62,435 bases of DNA from an uncultured Lachnospiraceae bacterium (GTDB taxonomy: Bacteria; Bacillota; Clostridia; Lachnospirales; Lachnospiraceae), in contig CAJTTT010000020.1 of NCBI GenBank assembly GCA_910579285.1, positions 1 to 62,435 on the forward strand, in the 5' to 3' direction. This document shows positions 39,508-48,808 of this stretch, one piece after another (within the stretch, counting starts at the first letter, position 1; every line of letters starts with the position of its first letter). The notes below the pieces were generated by a model that had not been told where the DNA came from, searched no databases, and saw only the letters and a program-made list of their open reading frames with translations. Made by a program: the position numbers and the translations under genes.

Positions 39508-40995
39508 TCACTGTGCAAAATAAGCGTCCAGAATGCGCTTCGCGATGGGCACGGCATAATCTCCGCCGCTGCCAGCCCCCTCTATGATGATCGTCACGCA
39601 CACCTGCGGCTCTTCTGCAGGAGCAAAACCCGTAAACCACGCATGGGAATCGGTCTTCACTTTATTGTATTCCGCGGACCCGGTTTTTCCGGCCGCAGTA
39701 TAGGAGAGCCCCGATAATTTTGTGCCCGTGCCGCTCTTGACCACTTCCTCCATCAGTCCTGTCATAATCTGCGCTTCCTCCTCACTCATAAGCCGCCTGT
39801 ATGAGCTCGGGGAAAACTGCCTGACCACCGCTTTTTCGCTGGTTTCCACCTGTTCCAGCAGATAAGGCTTCATCAGCATACCGCCGTTGGCGATGGCGCA
39901 GGTGATCATGTTTAACTGCAGGGGCGTCATCTGGGTGGTTCCCTGTCCGATCGCCGCCTGCATCACATCCGCGTCAGAAGTATCCGCATCTATGAGAAGT
40001 TTACTCTGATTGTAGGAAAAATCCACCTTCAGCTCTCTGTTAAACAGCAGGTCATTGAGCGTATCGCCGAACTTTTCCCGATCCAGAGAAAGCCCGATGT
40101 TTGCAAAGGCGCTATTACAGGATTTTGCAAATGCCTTGCTGAAATCTTCGCTCCCGTGGGATGTCCCGTGGTAACAGTTGATGCGCTCCTCTCCGTGGGT
40201 AAATCTGCCATTACACTGATATCTGAACTGACTGTAAGTATCCATATTTTCTCTGATATATTCCAGCGCAGTCACAATCTTAAAAGTAGATCCGGGCGGA
40301 TAAAGCCCCTGCGTCACCCGGTTTAACAGGACACTGCTCTCCTTGTCGGCAATCAGCCCGTCCCAGATGGCATCAATTTCGTTCGGATCAAAGTCCGGCT
40401 TCGACACCATAGCCAGAATCCGCCCCGTGGAAGGCTCTGACACAATCACTGCCCCGCTGTAAATGCCGAGGGAATCATATGCGATCTGCTGTAAATCCAC
40501 GTCCAGTGTGGTAATCACGCTGTCTCCCGGATACTTTTTCCCTGCCACGTCGTTCGCCACCTTCTCTGAGAGCCTGGTGTTGGAATTGATCAGATAATAG
40601 TTTGCCTGCGCCTCTATGCCGTACTTGCCGTTGGAGGCATAGCCCACCGCGTGGGAGAACATGTTGGCGTAAGGGTACACCCGGACTTCCTCTCCCTCGG
40701 CGTCAACCGCCGTCTCCGCCAGAATCTGGCCGCCAGCCGCATAGATCGTCCCCCTGCTGTTCTGGGCAACCAGGATCTCCTGTCTTGTGTTGTAGCTGTT
40801 ATTCATCAGCGTCTGTCTGTGGGTAACCGCATAGTGGCAGGTATAGCCCATCATCACAAAAAACAGGCCTACAAAGAACCAGGTAACCGTCATAATCTGC
40901 CGGTTACGCTTCTTCCTCGTCTTCCCCGTCCTGCGGTTCTGCTCCCGCTCTGCGCTCTCTCTTCTTTCTGTTTTTCCGTTTTCTGTTTTTGGCAC
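39508..40995 (-). CDS. class B penicillin-binding protein (PbpA-like transpeptidase)
   Basis: A 495-residue peptidoglycan transpeptidase. It has a basic cytoplasmic tail, a membrane helix (about 36-55), a short dimer domain and the transpeptidase with SxxK in LYPPGSTFKIVTALEYI, SxN as FAKSCNSAFANIGLSL and KTG as AAGKTGSAEYN. Its length and its pairing with an upstream FtsW-type gene resemble the PbpA/RodA-type pairs of actinobacteria rather than the long FtsI or SpoVD. The GTG at 40995 has GAAGGAGACAGAC upstream, an excellent site. It therefore overlaps the FtsW gene by 92 bp in another frame; an ATG at 40893 would avoid this but lacks a binding site. Confidence 0.92.
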   Translation of the reverse strand: MPKTENGKTERRESAEREQNRRTGKTRKKRNRQIMTVTWFFVGLFFVMMGYTCHYAVTHRQTLMNNSYNTRQEILVAQNSRGTIYAAGGQILAETAVDAEGEEVRVYPYANMFSHAVGYASNGKYGIEAQANYYLINSNTRLSEKVANDVAGKKYPGDSVITTLDVDLQQIAYDSLGIYSGAVIVSEPSTGRILAMVSKPDFDPNEIDAIWDGLIADKESSVLLNRVTQGLYPPGSTFKIVTALEYIRENMDTYSQFRYQCNGRFTHGEERINCYHGTSHGSEDFSKAFAKSCNSAFANIGLSLDREKFGDTLNDLLFNRELKVDFSYNQSKLLIDADTSDADVMQAAIGQGTTQMTPLQLNMITCAIANGGMLMKPYLLEQVETSEKAVVRQFSPSSYRRLMSEEEAQIMTGLMEEVVKSGTGTKLSGLSYTAAGKTGSAEYNKVKTDSHAWFTGFAPAEEPQVCVTIIIEGAGSGGDYAVPIAKRILDAYFAQ

Positions 40996-42304
40996 GTCTG
41001 TCTCCTTCGTCCCGTCTGATAATATAGAGTCCTTCTATGATAAAGAACATGACCAATGTAGTCAACACCGAACTGCCGCCGTAACTGATAAAGGGCAGCG
41101 TCACGCCTGTCATGGGAATAAACTTGGTTCCCCCTCCAACCGTCAGAAATACCTGAAAAATATAAGTCACGCCCAGGCCAAACGCAATCAGCCTGTAAAA
41201 CCGATCCTGCAGTTTTAAAGCGATATTCATGCACATGATAAAGCTGCTGATGCAGATCAGAATCAGGCACATGGAAAAGAGAATGCCCAGTTCTTCCGCC
41301 ACCGCCGAAAATACAAAGTCCGCCTCAACCAGCGGGATCGAGGTTGGATTTCCCCTGAAAAGCCCCAGGCCGAACCACCCGCCGCTGCTGATGCCAAACA
41401 GGGACTGGGTGATCTGGAACCCTGCATCGTCTATGCAGCTAAAGGGATCCCTCCATGCCTGCACCCGCACCTGCACATGGGAAAACAGCCGATAGGCGAT
41501 GACCGCCGCGCCTGCACCCCCGGAAATACCCAGAAACAGATAGATCCATCTGCCCGTGGCGATAAACGCCATCAGTACATAGACAACAAAGAAAATCAGC
41601 GCGCTCCCCAAATCCTTGGAAGCCACCAGAATCAGCACATGGGCGCCAGCCAGCACGGCTGTCACCGCGACCCGCAGGAAATCCCACGACTCGCTGAACG
41701 CGCTTGCCACAAAAAAGACAAAGAGGATCTTTACAAACTCCGACGGCTGGAATGTGATTCCTGCTACAGAATAGGATATCTTTGAACCATAAGTGACCGA
41801 TCCAAGAATCAGCACCACTCCCAGGGCTGCGATGCCAACGCCGGCATACACCCATGTCAGACTCTTTAAAAATTTCAGGTTTCTTATGAAGAAGGGAACC
41901 GCCATACCGATGATAATGGACGCCGTCACAATAAAAAACTGCTTGATTGCCCGCTCATAGGAAAGCCTTGTGAGAATGACAAATCCGATGCTTAAAAGCA
42001 TGCACATATTGTTGATAATCAGGAGATTTCCCTTCGGATAAATCATGCGAAACAGCATGACCGTAGAAAACAGCAGGATCTGCTGCAGCACATAAAAAAG
42101 GAGGTACTCAATCTTTCCCGTCTCAAAACAGATCACAAGAAAGCACGAAAAATGCACCAGAAACATCCAGATGTTCTGGCGGAAATACCCGGCTTTTCGC
42201 CGCTCCTCCTCCTGAAACCGAAACACCAGAAAGCATTCCAGCGTATAACAGGCAATAAACAGCGTTATAAAATATTTCGAAAGTTCTGTGATATACAGTT
42301 CCAT
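40904..42304 (-). CDS. ftsW: FtsW/RodA/SpoVE family SEDS glycosyltransferase
   Basis: A 466-residue polytopic lipid II polymerase. Family blocks are GITFQPSEFVKILFVFFVAS, DLGSALIFFVVYVLMAFIAT, SLFGISSGGWFGLGLFRG and TGVTLPFISYGGSSVLTTL. Before the first SEDS helices there is an extra N-terminal part of about 100 residues with several helices. The cytoplasmic tail is strongly basic, then acidic (KNRKRKNRKKRERR to DGEDEEEA). That tail shares its DNA with the start of the PBP gene. The ATG at 42304 follows AGGGTGGTTAAT. Whether it works in division or sporulation cannot be read from sequence. Confidence 0.9.
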   Translation of the reverse strand: MELYITELSKYFITLFIACYTLECFLVFRFQEEERRKAGYFRQNIWMFLVHFSCFLVICFETGKIEYLLFYVLQQILLFSTVMLFRMIYPKGNLLIINNMCMLLSIGFVILTRLSYERAIKQFFIVTASIIIGMAVPFFIRNLKFLKSLTWVYAGVGIAALGVVLILGSVTYGSKISYSVAGITFQPSEFVKILFVFFVASAFSESWDFLRVAVTAVLAGAHVLILVASKDLGSALIFFVVYVLMAFIATGRWIYLFLGISGGAGAAVIAYRLFSHVQVRVQAWRDPFSCIDDAGFQITQSLFGISSGGWFGLGLFRGNPTSIPLVEADFVFSAVAEELGILFSMCLILICISSFIMCMNIALKLQDRFYRLIAFGLGVTYIFQVFLTVGGGTKFIPMTGVTLPFISYGGSSVLTTLVMFFIIEGLYIIRRDEGDRRAKNRKRKNRKKRERRAGAEPQDGEDEEEA

Positions 42305-42332
42305 ATTAACCACCCTGATTCCATGCCGCACA

Positions 42333-42385
42333 GAGAATCCTGCTTTTCACGCATTCTCCCATGTAAGATTTCGCGCTTCCTACAT
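42333..42385 (-). repeat. short form of the family 2 structured element (U32-ftsW gap)
   Basis: On the minus strand ATGTAGGAAGCG-CGAAATCTTACAT forms a stem. It is followed, as in copies A and B, by GGGAGAATGC and a second hairpin GAGAATGCG..AGGATTCTC. The central hairpin present in the 95-bp copies is missing. It begins at the U32 stop codon. Confidence 0.65.
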
Positions 42386-44823
42386 TACTCAACGCCTCTC
42401 TTACAATGTCCTGTGGTATGCTCGGAAAAGGGTAACTCTCCCTCTAAAATCTTGACGCACTGCGTCCCTTCCTCTGTCGTAAAATCATAGCGCAGAGCAT
42501 CCGCAGCGATTCTCGCCCGCTCCTTTTTCGCTCCGTGCAGGGAATAGGGCACGCAGTTATATATGACATTATAGCAGTGATCGCAATTTATCTCCACTGG
42601 AAATGACCGGCCCATACGGTCTTTCAGCAAAAGCTTGCCCTTTCCTCCCGCTTCCGCGCGACACCCCTCTGCCGTCTTGTGCAGACAGTTGGCCGTAATC
42701 ATCATGGGAATCCGGCTGTAGGCGATCAGACTTGTACACATGCCCCGCTCTCTGGCCGCCCGCACAAGATGGGCTGCCTCCCCCGCATTTCCCTCATAAG
42801 GCAGTGTAATCTCCGCCGAAAAATCCGCAAAAAACCGCAGCGCCTCCGCATTAAAGCAGTAGAGTCCCGCATCCGGCACCATCCTGTAAGGCGTCTGGTC
42901 CTTCTCCCGGTCTTCAGAAAACTTCTCTGCCCAGGCCAGTCCTTCCAGACTGCGGAGCAAAAACCCTTTCACAGAAGCTCCCGCCTGTTCCAACGCTTCG
43001 GAAAGCTGACGCAGATAAACCTTGTCCCTCTCCCGCAGAATATAGGGAAGCGCCACATAAATATCCGGCATTTCCCCCGCATCCGGCCGCAGCCCGGATT
43101 CTCCCAAAAGCCGTATAACCTCCTCACAGGCATCCAAAAACAGGCCGCTCTCCATGTAAATCCGCCTGCAGCCGCCCCATGCGAGAACTGCCCGGAACTG
43201 ATCACAGGTATTCACTGTCACATGAACCGCCTGCGCCTGCGCTGTTCTTTTCAAATCCGGCCTTTTTTCCTCTTCCTGTTCTGCCACAGCCCATACATGT
43301 GCGCAGCCCTTATTGGACTGACTTAGTCGATCAATTTTCTTCTCCCCATCAGACCCTTTCTCAAGGCCGGAAACTGCCTTCTGGCCCGTGGTCCCATCAC
43401 TCTCCATCACGGCCGCCTCAAAAGCTGTCATACGGCTCTCTGCCGCCAACGCTTCAAGCGCTGTCCCTCGGCTCTCTGCCGTCAACGCTTCAAAGGCTGC
43501 CACCGCCGACCGCCGCAGTTCATTTAAGGCCCGGACGGGAACAAAGCACGCTCCTTCCAGGGAAATCTCACAGAGTTCCACCGTCAGCAGACTGTCCCCG
43601 GTCTTACAGAGGCGCTTTCTGACTTCCTCCTCGGAAAGAGGCGCATTTTTCGCGTGCCTTACAGTCTCACCTGTCACCTCAACCGCAAGACGCGCTGTCT
43701 TTGCCGGACTTTTTCCGGCATCATCAAAAAGGCCCGGCTTCTCCGGCAGACCGCCCGCCGCTTCAACGTGCAGCCGCAGAGGTTCCCCCGCTTTCACCGA
43801 TGCCTGCAGACGCACCGGCATTTTCTCCGGCTCTCTGATATACGTTTCCCGTATTTCCGAAAGCAGCTTCTCGTCGCCTCCCTCATAACCGGGCTTTTCC
43901 AACGTAATCATCTCTTTTCCGTTATGCCGCTCATAGTAGCCTGTCTGAATTTCGCTGCGGATATAGAGCCGGCGGAGCCTGTCCATGTCTTCCCGCTCCA
44001 CCCGGCAGCCGGCTGCTCCCTCCCTGTAATAGAGATCGATATACTTGCGGTACACCGCTGTCACACCCGCCGCGTACTCCGGCCGCTTCATCCGCCCTTC
44101 GATCTTAAAGGAGTCGATTCCCGCCTCCAAAAGAGCAGGCAAATATTCCAACGTGCACATATCTTTCAGACTTAACGGATAACCGCTCCCGGAAAGCCTC
44201 CTTTTTCCGTCGTAAATCTCATAGGGCAGCCGGCATGGCTGGGCGCACCGTCCCCGGTTTCCGCTTCTGCCGCCCAAAATGCTGCTGAACAGGCACTGTC
44301 CCGAATAGCAGTAGCACATGGCGCCGTGGATAAAGCATTCCACTTCCACGCCCGCCTCCTTTCGGATTTTTCTCACTTCTTCCAGGGAAAGCTCTCTGGC
44401 CGGAACGATGCGGGTCGCCCCCTGATTCCTTAAAAGCGATGCGCCTCCCACCCCGGTCACGGTCATCTGGGTGCTCACATGCAGGGACAGTCCCGGAAAA
44501 TGATCCCTGATATGACAAAAAACACCGAAATCCTGCACGATCACACCGTCCAGCCCCGCCTCATAAAAGGGCGACAAATACGCATCCAGGGATGCCATCT
44601 CACGCTCCTTCAAAAGTGTGTTTACCGTCAGATAAATCTTTTTTCCATAAAAATGGGCGACATGAAGCGCACGGACAATCTCCTCTGTCGTGAAATTATC
44701 CGCGTAAGCCCGGGCGCCAAACTGTGGTCCGCCCAAATATACCGCATCAGCCCCGGCGTTTACCGCGCCCATAAATGCCTCATAGTTTCCCGCCGGAGCA
44801 AGCAGCTCCACACGCTCTCCCAT
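42385..44823 (-). CDS. U32 family peptidase / ribosomal-type hydroxylation-like protein
   Basis: An 812-residue protein whose N-terminal 300 residues are a U32 domain: VELLAPAGNYEAFMGAVNAG, then the family signature region ECFIHGAMCYCYSGQC and RGRCAQPCRLPYEIY with cysteines able to hold an iron-sulphur cluster. Related U32 proteins (RlhA, TrhP, UbiU/V) make hydroxylated RNA or ubiquinone, so the true activity may be RNA modification rather than proteolysis. The middle is a DUF3656-like part with an in-frame 36-bp repeat, and the C-terminus has another Cys-rich segment (NCDHCYNVIYNCVPYSLHG). zapA lies just upstream. Confidence 0.9.
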   Translation of the reverse strand: MGERVELLAPAGNYEAFMGAVNAGADAVYLGGPQFGARAYADNFTTEEIVRALHVAHFYGKKIYLTVNTLLKEREMASLDAYLSPFYEAGLDGVIVQDFGVFCHIRDHFPGLSLHVSTQMTVTGVGGASLLRNQGATRIVPARELSLEEVRKIRKEAGVEVECFIHGAMCYCYSGQCLFSSILGGRSGNRGRCAQPCRLPYEIYDGKRRLSGSGYPLSLKDMCTLEYLPALLEAGIDSFKIEGRMKRPEYAAGVTAVYRKYIDLYYREGAAGCRVEREDMDRLRRLYIRSEIQTGYYERHNGKEMITLEKPGYEGGDEKLLSEIRETYIREPEKMPVRLQASVKAGEPLRLHVEAAGGLPEKPGLFDDAGKSPAKTARLAVEVTGETVRHAKNAPLSEEEVRKRLCKTGDSLLTVELCEISLEGACFVPVRALNELRRSAVAAFEALTAESRGTALEALAAESRMTAFEAAVMESDGTTGQKAVSGLEKGSDGEKKIDRLSQSNKGCAHVWAVAEQEEEKRPDLKRTAQAQAVHVTVNTCDQFRAVLAWGGCRRIYMESGLFLDACEEVIRLLGESGLRPDAGEMPDIYVALPYILRERDKVYLRQLSEALEQAGASVKGFLLRSLEGLAWAEKFSEDREKDQTPYRMVPDAGLYCFNAEALRFFADFSAEITLPYEGNAGEAAHLVRAARERGMCTSLIAYSRIPMMITANCLHKTAEGCRAEAGGKGKLLLKDRMGRSFPVEINCDHCYNVIYNCVPYSLHGAKKERARIAADALRYDFTTEEGTQCVKILEGELPFSEHTTGHCKRGVE
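43418..43501 (-). repeat. 36-bp in-frame tandem repeat inside the U32 gene
   Basis: Two full units (43418-43453, 43454-43489) and a third of a unit. Each encodes a version of the 12-residue ALTAESRGTALE. It is a coding expansion, in a region predicted to be a linker. Confidence 0.75.
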
Positions 44824-44892
44824 ACCATCGCCCCGCTTCTTACAAAAGGAGCAGACCCTGGGATCTGCTCCATACTTTCTGTGCCTGTTCTA

Positions 44893-45303
44893 TTATTTCC
44901 CTTTGCGTTCCTTGAGTTCCGTCTCCATGCGGACGATCTGTTTCGCATTCTCGTTCGCCTCATGCTGGAGACTCTTAACGCTTTTCTCTGTATTTTCCAG
45001 TTTCATCTGCGCCGCAATCAGATCATGCTTCAGTGCGTAAACCTCATCGTTCTTACTCTTCAGATCTTCCTCCAGAAGATTGATCTGCTTTTTCGCCTTA
45101 AAATAATCATCCGCTATGTTGAGCTGCAGCAACACATTCTGGGTATCCATCGGCTGCCGTCTGAAACTGTCAATCTTGTTATACTCCGCTATTTTATTAT
45201 TTATGTAGGACGCCACCTTCTGTAGGTACTCCTCACTCTCATAACCGCTCAGCGTAAAAACCTTGCCGGCAATGATCACTTCTGTATCTGTTTTTGTTGA
45301 CAT
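44893..45303 (-). CDS. zapA: cell division protein ZapA
   Basis: A 136-residue FtsZ-ring stabiliser. The N-terminal ZapA domain (EVIIAGKVFTLSGYESEEYL, then VASYINNKIAEYNK) leads to a long coiled coil (about 55-136) rich in Lys, Glu and Leu, longer than in E. coli ZapA (109). The start has GGAGGGGCGCTCCT upstream and a strong promoter at 45344-45372. The U32 gene follows 69 bp downstream. Confidence 0.92.
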   Translation of the reverse strand: MSTKTDTEVIIAGKVFTLSGYESEEYLQKVASYINNKIAEYNKIDSFRRQPMDTQNVLLQLNIADDYFKAKKQINLLEEDLKSKNDEVYALKHDLIAAQMKLENTEKSVKSLQHEANENAKQIVRMETELKERKGK

Positions 45304-45343
45304 AGGAGCGCCCCTCCATCGCTTTACCTACACTATCATCCCC

Positions 45344-45372
45344 ATTATAGCTGTCTTAAGGCGGAATTTCAA
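45344..45372 (-). promoter_or_regulatory. zapA promoter
   Basis: On the minus strand TTGAAA (45372-45367) and TATAAT (45349-45344) are 17 bp apart, about 40 bp before the start codon. Just upstream a direct repeat GTAACATTT..GTAACATTT occurs near 45400-45420. Confidence 0.8.
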
Positions 45373-45437
45373 GTCCTACTTTCTCAAACCCGTAACATTT
45401 CTGTAACATTTTGGCAGAGCGCGTTCCGCATGACAGG

Positions 45438-47750
45438 CTACTGTGCCCCTGTAAACAGCATATAGGGACTGCACGCTGCGTCCTTATCATAGGCAAGCGC
45501 AAGGGCAAACGGATTGTGAAGCTGCGGAAAATCCCAGTTTTCCCTGCCGTAAAAAGTTTCCGGGTCATACTGAGCCTCCTCAATTTTTACATTCGTGTCC
45601 GAGGCGGCCGCCAGATAAGGTACCCGGTTCATCACCTCACGGTTACTCAGATCATCCACCGAACTGCCAACATATACACGCAGAGGTTCCACGCCGATAA
45701 ATTCTACCAGCATATTGTCGCATAGCCGGTAGGCCACGGAGCACAACAGCCGCTCATTCTGCCTGTAAAGCAAAAAGGAATAACAGTAAAGGTTCTCCCC
45801 GTTGTCCATATCATAACGTTTAAATGCAAAGCAATGTGCGGCGCCTCCACAGTAAATGGCAGCGCTTTTTTCGATGCTTTCCCTTGCCTCCTCCCATTTG
45901 CCGTCAAAAAAGTCTCCCTCCGGGTTGGCATCCACACGGCAAAAGACGTGAATCTTGTCTGCCTGAAAGGCAAACTGCCCCAAATCTTTATGGGTTTTGG
46001 GCCATATCACATCTAACCCGGCGCCGGCGTCAAACTGCATACTGCCGTAATACCAGTCAATGGGCTTGGCGGTCACAAACCGGGTGGAACATTTTTCGCC
46101 GGAAGGCAGCCTGCAATAGGAAAGGCCGAATCCCTCCTCATCCCGGCGGCGGTAAACGCTGTAATCCTTGTGTGGAATGATAAGTTCTTTTCCCGGCAGC
46201 AGCACGTTTTCCTGCAGTTCCGGGTTTTCCTCTATCAGATGTGAGAAACGCCCGCCGTCCCCGTAAAATTTTTTCGCAATGCGCCAGAGACTGTCTCCCG
46301 GTTCCACGACATAGGTCACGTCCTCCTTCGGGCCAAATCCCAGATGGATCGCATCGTCCGACGCCTCCTCGATGTAAGATTGCGCAAAACAGACGCCATC
46401 CCTGTCCTCCCTCTTCTTCTGCCCGGAAAGGTACGCCGGAAAATCCGCCGACTCACTGATAGAAAGCTTATTTACACCGCTCTGCCTGTAATCCTGAGAC
46501 ACATTTTCTTTCACATAATAGCTGTTCTCTATCTTACCTTTGTCGGGATGCACAGTGTTGCAGGCAACGCCATATATGGGCGGGCAAAAGGTTAAGGATT
46601 CCTGATCGATGGCGACAGGTCCCTCATTCAGACAGGTGTCCACTTTTCCGCCGTTGGATGCACAGATGCCCGCACTGACCAGCGTTTCCACATGATCCCG
46701 TTCCACCTGATCTATGTGCACTTTTCCACTGTTTAAGCATCTGTATATTCTGCCCTGGTTTGCTCCTGCGATACCGCCCGCAAGTTCTACGGAAGTCACA
46801 TCCCCCGTATTGTGCGAGTCTTCGATACTTCCCTCCCCTGTCACCCGTCCGGCAATGCCGCCGGCGGCGAAATCATGCACATAAAAGGTTTCTGAAATCG
46901 CACCGAGCGTCACCGTTCCCTCGTTGAAACAATTTTGGATCTTCCCCTCATTGGTACTGCAAATCCCGCCTGCAAACAGGGAGTGCTTGGCAGCTGTATA
47001 CTCAGACACTTTTGTCTTTTGATCGGTTCCTGCCTCCACGGTCCCTGTAAATTTACAGGCGCGCATCTGTCCAAAATTGACCGCCGCGATGCCGCCTGCA
47101 TCCCACGCGCCCACTACCTTCGCCTGCACCTCACAGTTTTCGATCAAACCATAGTTGGCATAACAGAGCGCGGCAGCGGGAACTACGTCCGTTTTTCCCT
47201 TCCCGTCCTCAAAAGCACAGTCCTCATATGTGGTTTGAAACAGGCTGTTTCGGATCGTGAGATCCGTAACTTTTGCATCCTCCTCCAATACCGTAAAAAG
47301 AAAACAAAGCCAGTCCCCGTTTACGGAATAATATCCCTCCAGGGCATGACCGTTTCCGTCCAGATGCCCGCTGTAACCGATAATCGGCGCATAACCGTTT
47401 TTCGGAGGCGTATCCGCCCAGTTCTCCCATCCGCTTGTATCGTTCAAAACAAGATCCGCCGCCAGGCGGACATTGACGGCCGGGTTTTCCTCTATGGCCG
47501 TAACATGGAACCAGCGAAAGTCCTCCTCCGTGTGCAGCAGATAATAGCCGTCCGCATCCTGCTCCGGCGTCTGTCTCTCCTGCTCTCCAGCTCCTGCGGC
47601 ATCGGACGTAAGCCCTGCCGTCTCCTCCCTCTCCGACGGCAGCCCGCCTTTCCGCGTCTGATATCCGAAAGCCAGAGAAAGAACGGCACACAGCAGACCA
47701 AGGACGACACCTGCCTGCGTTATGCCTTTCCCTGAAAATCGCCTTTTCAT
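45438..47750 (-). CDS. membrane-anchored LysM protein with GLUG-like repeats
   Basis: A 770-residue extracellular protein. Residues 10-30 are a membrane anchor or signal (TQAGVVLGLLCAVLSLAFGY). About 110-410 form a beta-helix-like region with GLUG-type repeats such as GGICSTNEGKIQNCFNEG, GGIAGANQGRIYRCLNSG and AGICASNGGKVDTCLNEG. A LysM domain follows at about 478-526 (YVVEPGDSLWRIAKKFYGD to LLPGKELIIP), which binds peptidoglycan. The last 240 residues match nothing I know. It overlaps ruvB by ATGA, so its expression is tied to a recombination gene. An adhesin or envelope-organising role is possible. Confidence 0.82.
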   Translation of the reverse strand: MKRRFSGKGITQAGVVLGLLCAVLSLAFGYQTRKGGLPSEREETAGLTSDAAGAGEQERQTPEQDADGYYLLHTEEDFRWFHVTAIEENPAVNVRLAADLVLNDTSGWENWADTPPKNGYAPIIGYSGHLDGNGHALEGYYSVNGDWLCFLFTVLEEDAKVTDLTIRNSLFQTTYEDCAFEDGKGKTDVVPAAALCYANYGLIENCEVQAKVVGAWDAGGIAAVNFGQMRACKFTGTVEAGTDQKTKVSEYTAAKHSLFAGGICSTNEGKIQNCFNEGTVTLGAISETFYVHDFAAGGIAGRVTGEGSIEDSHNTGDVTSVELAGGIAGANQGRIYRCLNSGKVHIDQVERDHVETLVSAGICASNGGKVDTCLNEGPVAIDQESLTFCPPIYGVACNTVHPDKGKIENSYYVKENVSQDYRQSGVNKLSISESADFPAYLSGQKKREDRDGVCFAQSYIEEASDDAIHLGFGPKEDVTYVVEPGDSLWRIAKKFYGDGGRFSHLIEENPELQENVLLPGKELIIPHKDYSVYRRRDEEGFGLSYCRLPSGEKCSTRFVTAKPIDWYYGSMQFDAGAGLDVIWPKTHKDLGQFAFQADKIHVFCRVDANPEGDFFDGKWEEARESIEKSAAIYCGGAAHCFAFKRYDMDNGENLYCYSFLLYRQNERLLCSVAYRLCDNMLVEFIGVEPLRVYVGSSVDDLSNREVMNRVPYLAAASDTNVKIEEAQYDPETFYGRENWDFPQLHNPFALALAYDKDAACSPYMLFTGAQ

Positions 47751-48745
47751 GTGGGAATCTCCAATCCAAAATGCTGGTAGGCAAGATCTGTGACCACTCT
47801 TCCCCTTGGCGTGCGGTTCAGGAAACCGTTCTGGATCAGATAAGGCTCGTACACATCCTCGATCGTCCCGGCATCCTCCCCGATGGCCGCCGCCAGCGTA
47901 TCAAGCCCCACTGGACCGCCCTTAAACTTCTCCATCATAGTCATCAGTATGTTCCTGTCCACATGATCCAGTCCCATTTTGTCCACATCCATCAGGTCAA
48001 GAGCCACCTTCGCGACCTCTTCCGTGATTGTACCGTCATACTTCACCTGCGCGAAATCCCGCACCCGCTTCAAGATGCGGTTGGCAAGACGCGGCGTTCC
48101 CCTGCTTCTTCTGGCCAGCTCCACCGCTCCCTTCTCCTCAATCTCCACCCCCAGCTTTTTCGCCGACTGTCTGATAATGACCGTAAGCTCCTTTACGGTG
48201 TAAAATTCCAGTCTGTGAATCATGCCGAATCGGTCTCTGAGCGGCGCAGTCAAAAGCCCCGCCCTTGTGGTAGCTCCCACCAGCGTAAAATGAGGCAGAT
48301 CCAGACGGATCGAACGGGCCGTCGGGCCTTTCCCGATCATAATATCAATGGCGTAATCTTCCATTGCGGGATACAGCACTTCCTCCACCTGACGGTTCAG
48401 CCTGTGGATCTCATCCACAAAGAGCAGATCCCCCTCCTGTAAATTGTTGAGGATCGCCGCCATCTCCCCCGGTTTCTCGATGGCCGGACCACTGGTCACC
48501 TTCATGTGCACGCCCATCTCATTGGCGATAATGCCCGCAAGGGTGGTTTTTCCAAGCCCGGGCGGTCCATAAAACAGCACATGATCCAGCGCATCCCCCC
48601 TCTGCTTCGCCGCCTCAATATAAACCTTGAGGTTGTCCTTCACTTTTTCTTGACCAATATAGTCAACCAAGCTCTGCGGGCGCAGAGAACCTTCTATTTT
48701 TATATCTTCCTCTATCAGATTTGTCTCAATCGTTCTGTTTGGCAT
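47747..48745 (-). CDS. ruvB: Holliday junction branch migration ATPase RuvB
   Basis: A 332-residue AAA+ motor. Walker A is FYGPPGLGKTTLAGIIA and Walker B LLFVDEIHRLN. Sensor 1 VGATTRAGLLTAPLRDRFG and the C-terminal winged helix (GRVVTDLAYQHFG) are in place. The frame is open to 48847, but a promoter lies inside that extension and the ATG at 48745 has GGAGGTAATT before it. ruvA, normally adjacent, is 6.5 kb away at 55302. Confidence 0.96.
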   Translation of the reverse strand: MPNRTIETNLIEEDIKIEGSLRPQSLVDYIGQEKVKDNLKVYIEAAKQRGDALDHVLFYGPPGLGKTTLAGIIANEMGVHMKVTSGPAIEKPGEMAAILNNLQEGDLLFVDEIHRLNRQVEEVLYPAMEDYAIDIMIGKGPTARSIRLDLPHFTLVGATTRAGLLTAPLRDRFGMIHRLEFYTVKELTVIIRQSAKKLGVEIEEKGAVELARRSRGTPRLANRILKRVRDFAQVKYDGTITEEVAKVALDLMDVDKMGLDHVDRNILMTMMEKFKGGPVGLDTLAAAIGEDAGTIEDVYEPYLIQNGFLNRTPRGRVVTDLAYQHFGLEIPT

Positions 48746-48808
48746 AATTACCTCCATGTCAAAACAAGGGCTTCCGGCCTGTTTTTCCATCTTCTTTCTA
48801 TGTTCCCA

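Noticed and set aside
43418..43501. Possible small CRISPR array
   Set aside because: Units are directly adjacent without spacers and stay in frame within the U32 gene.
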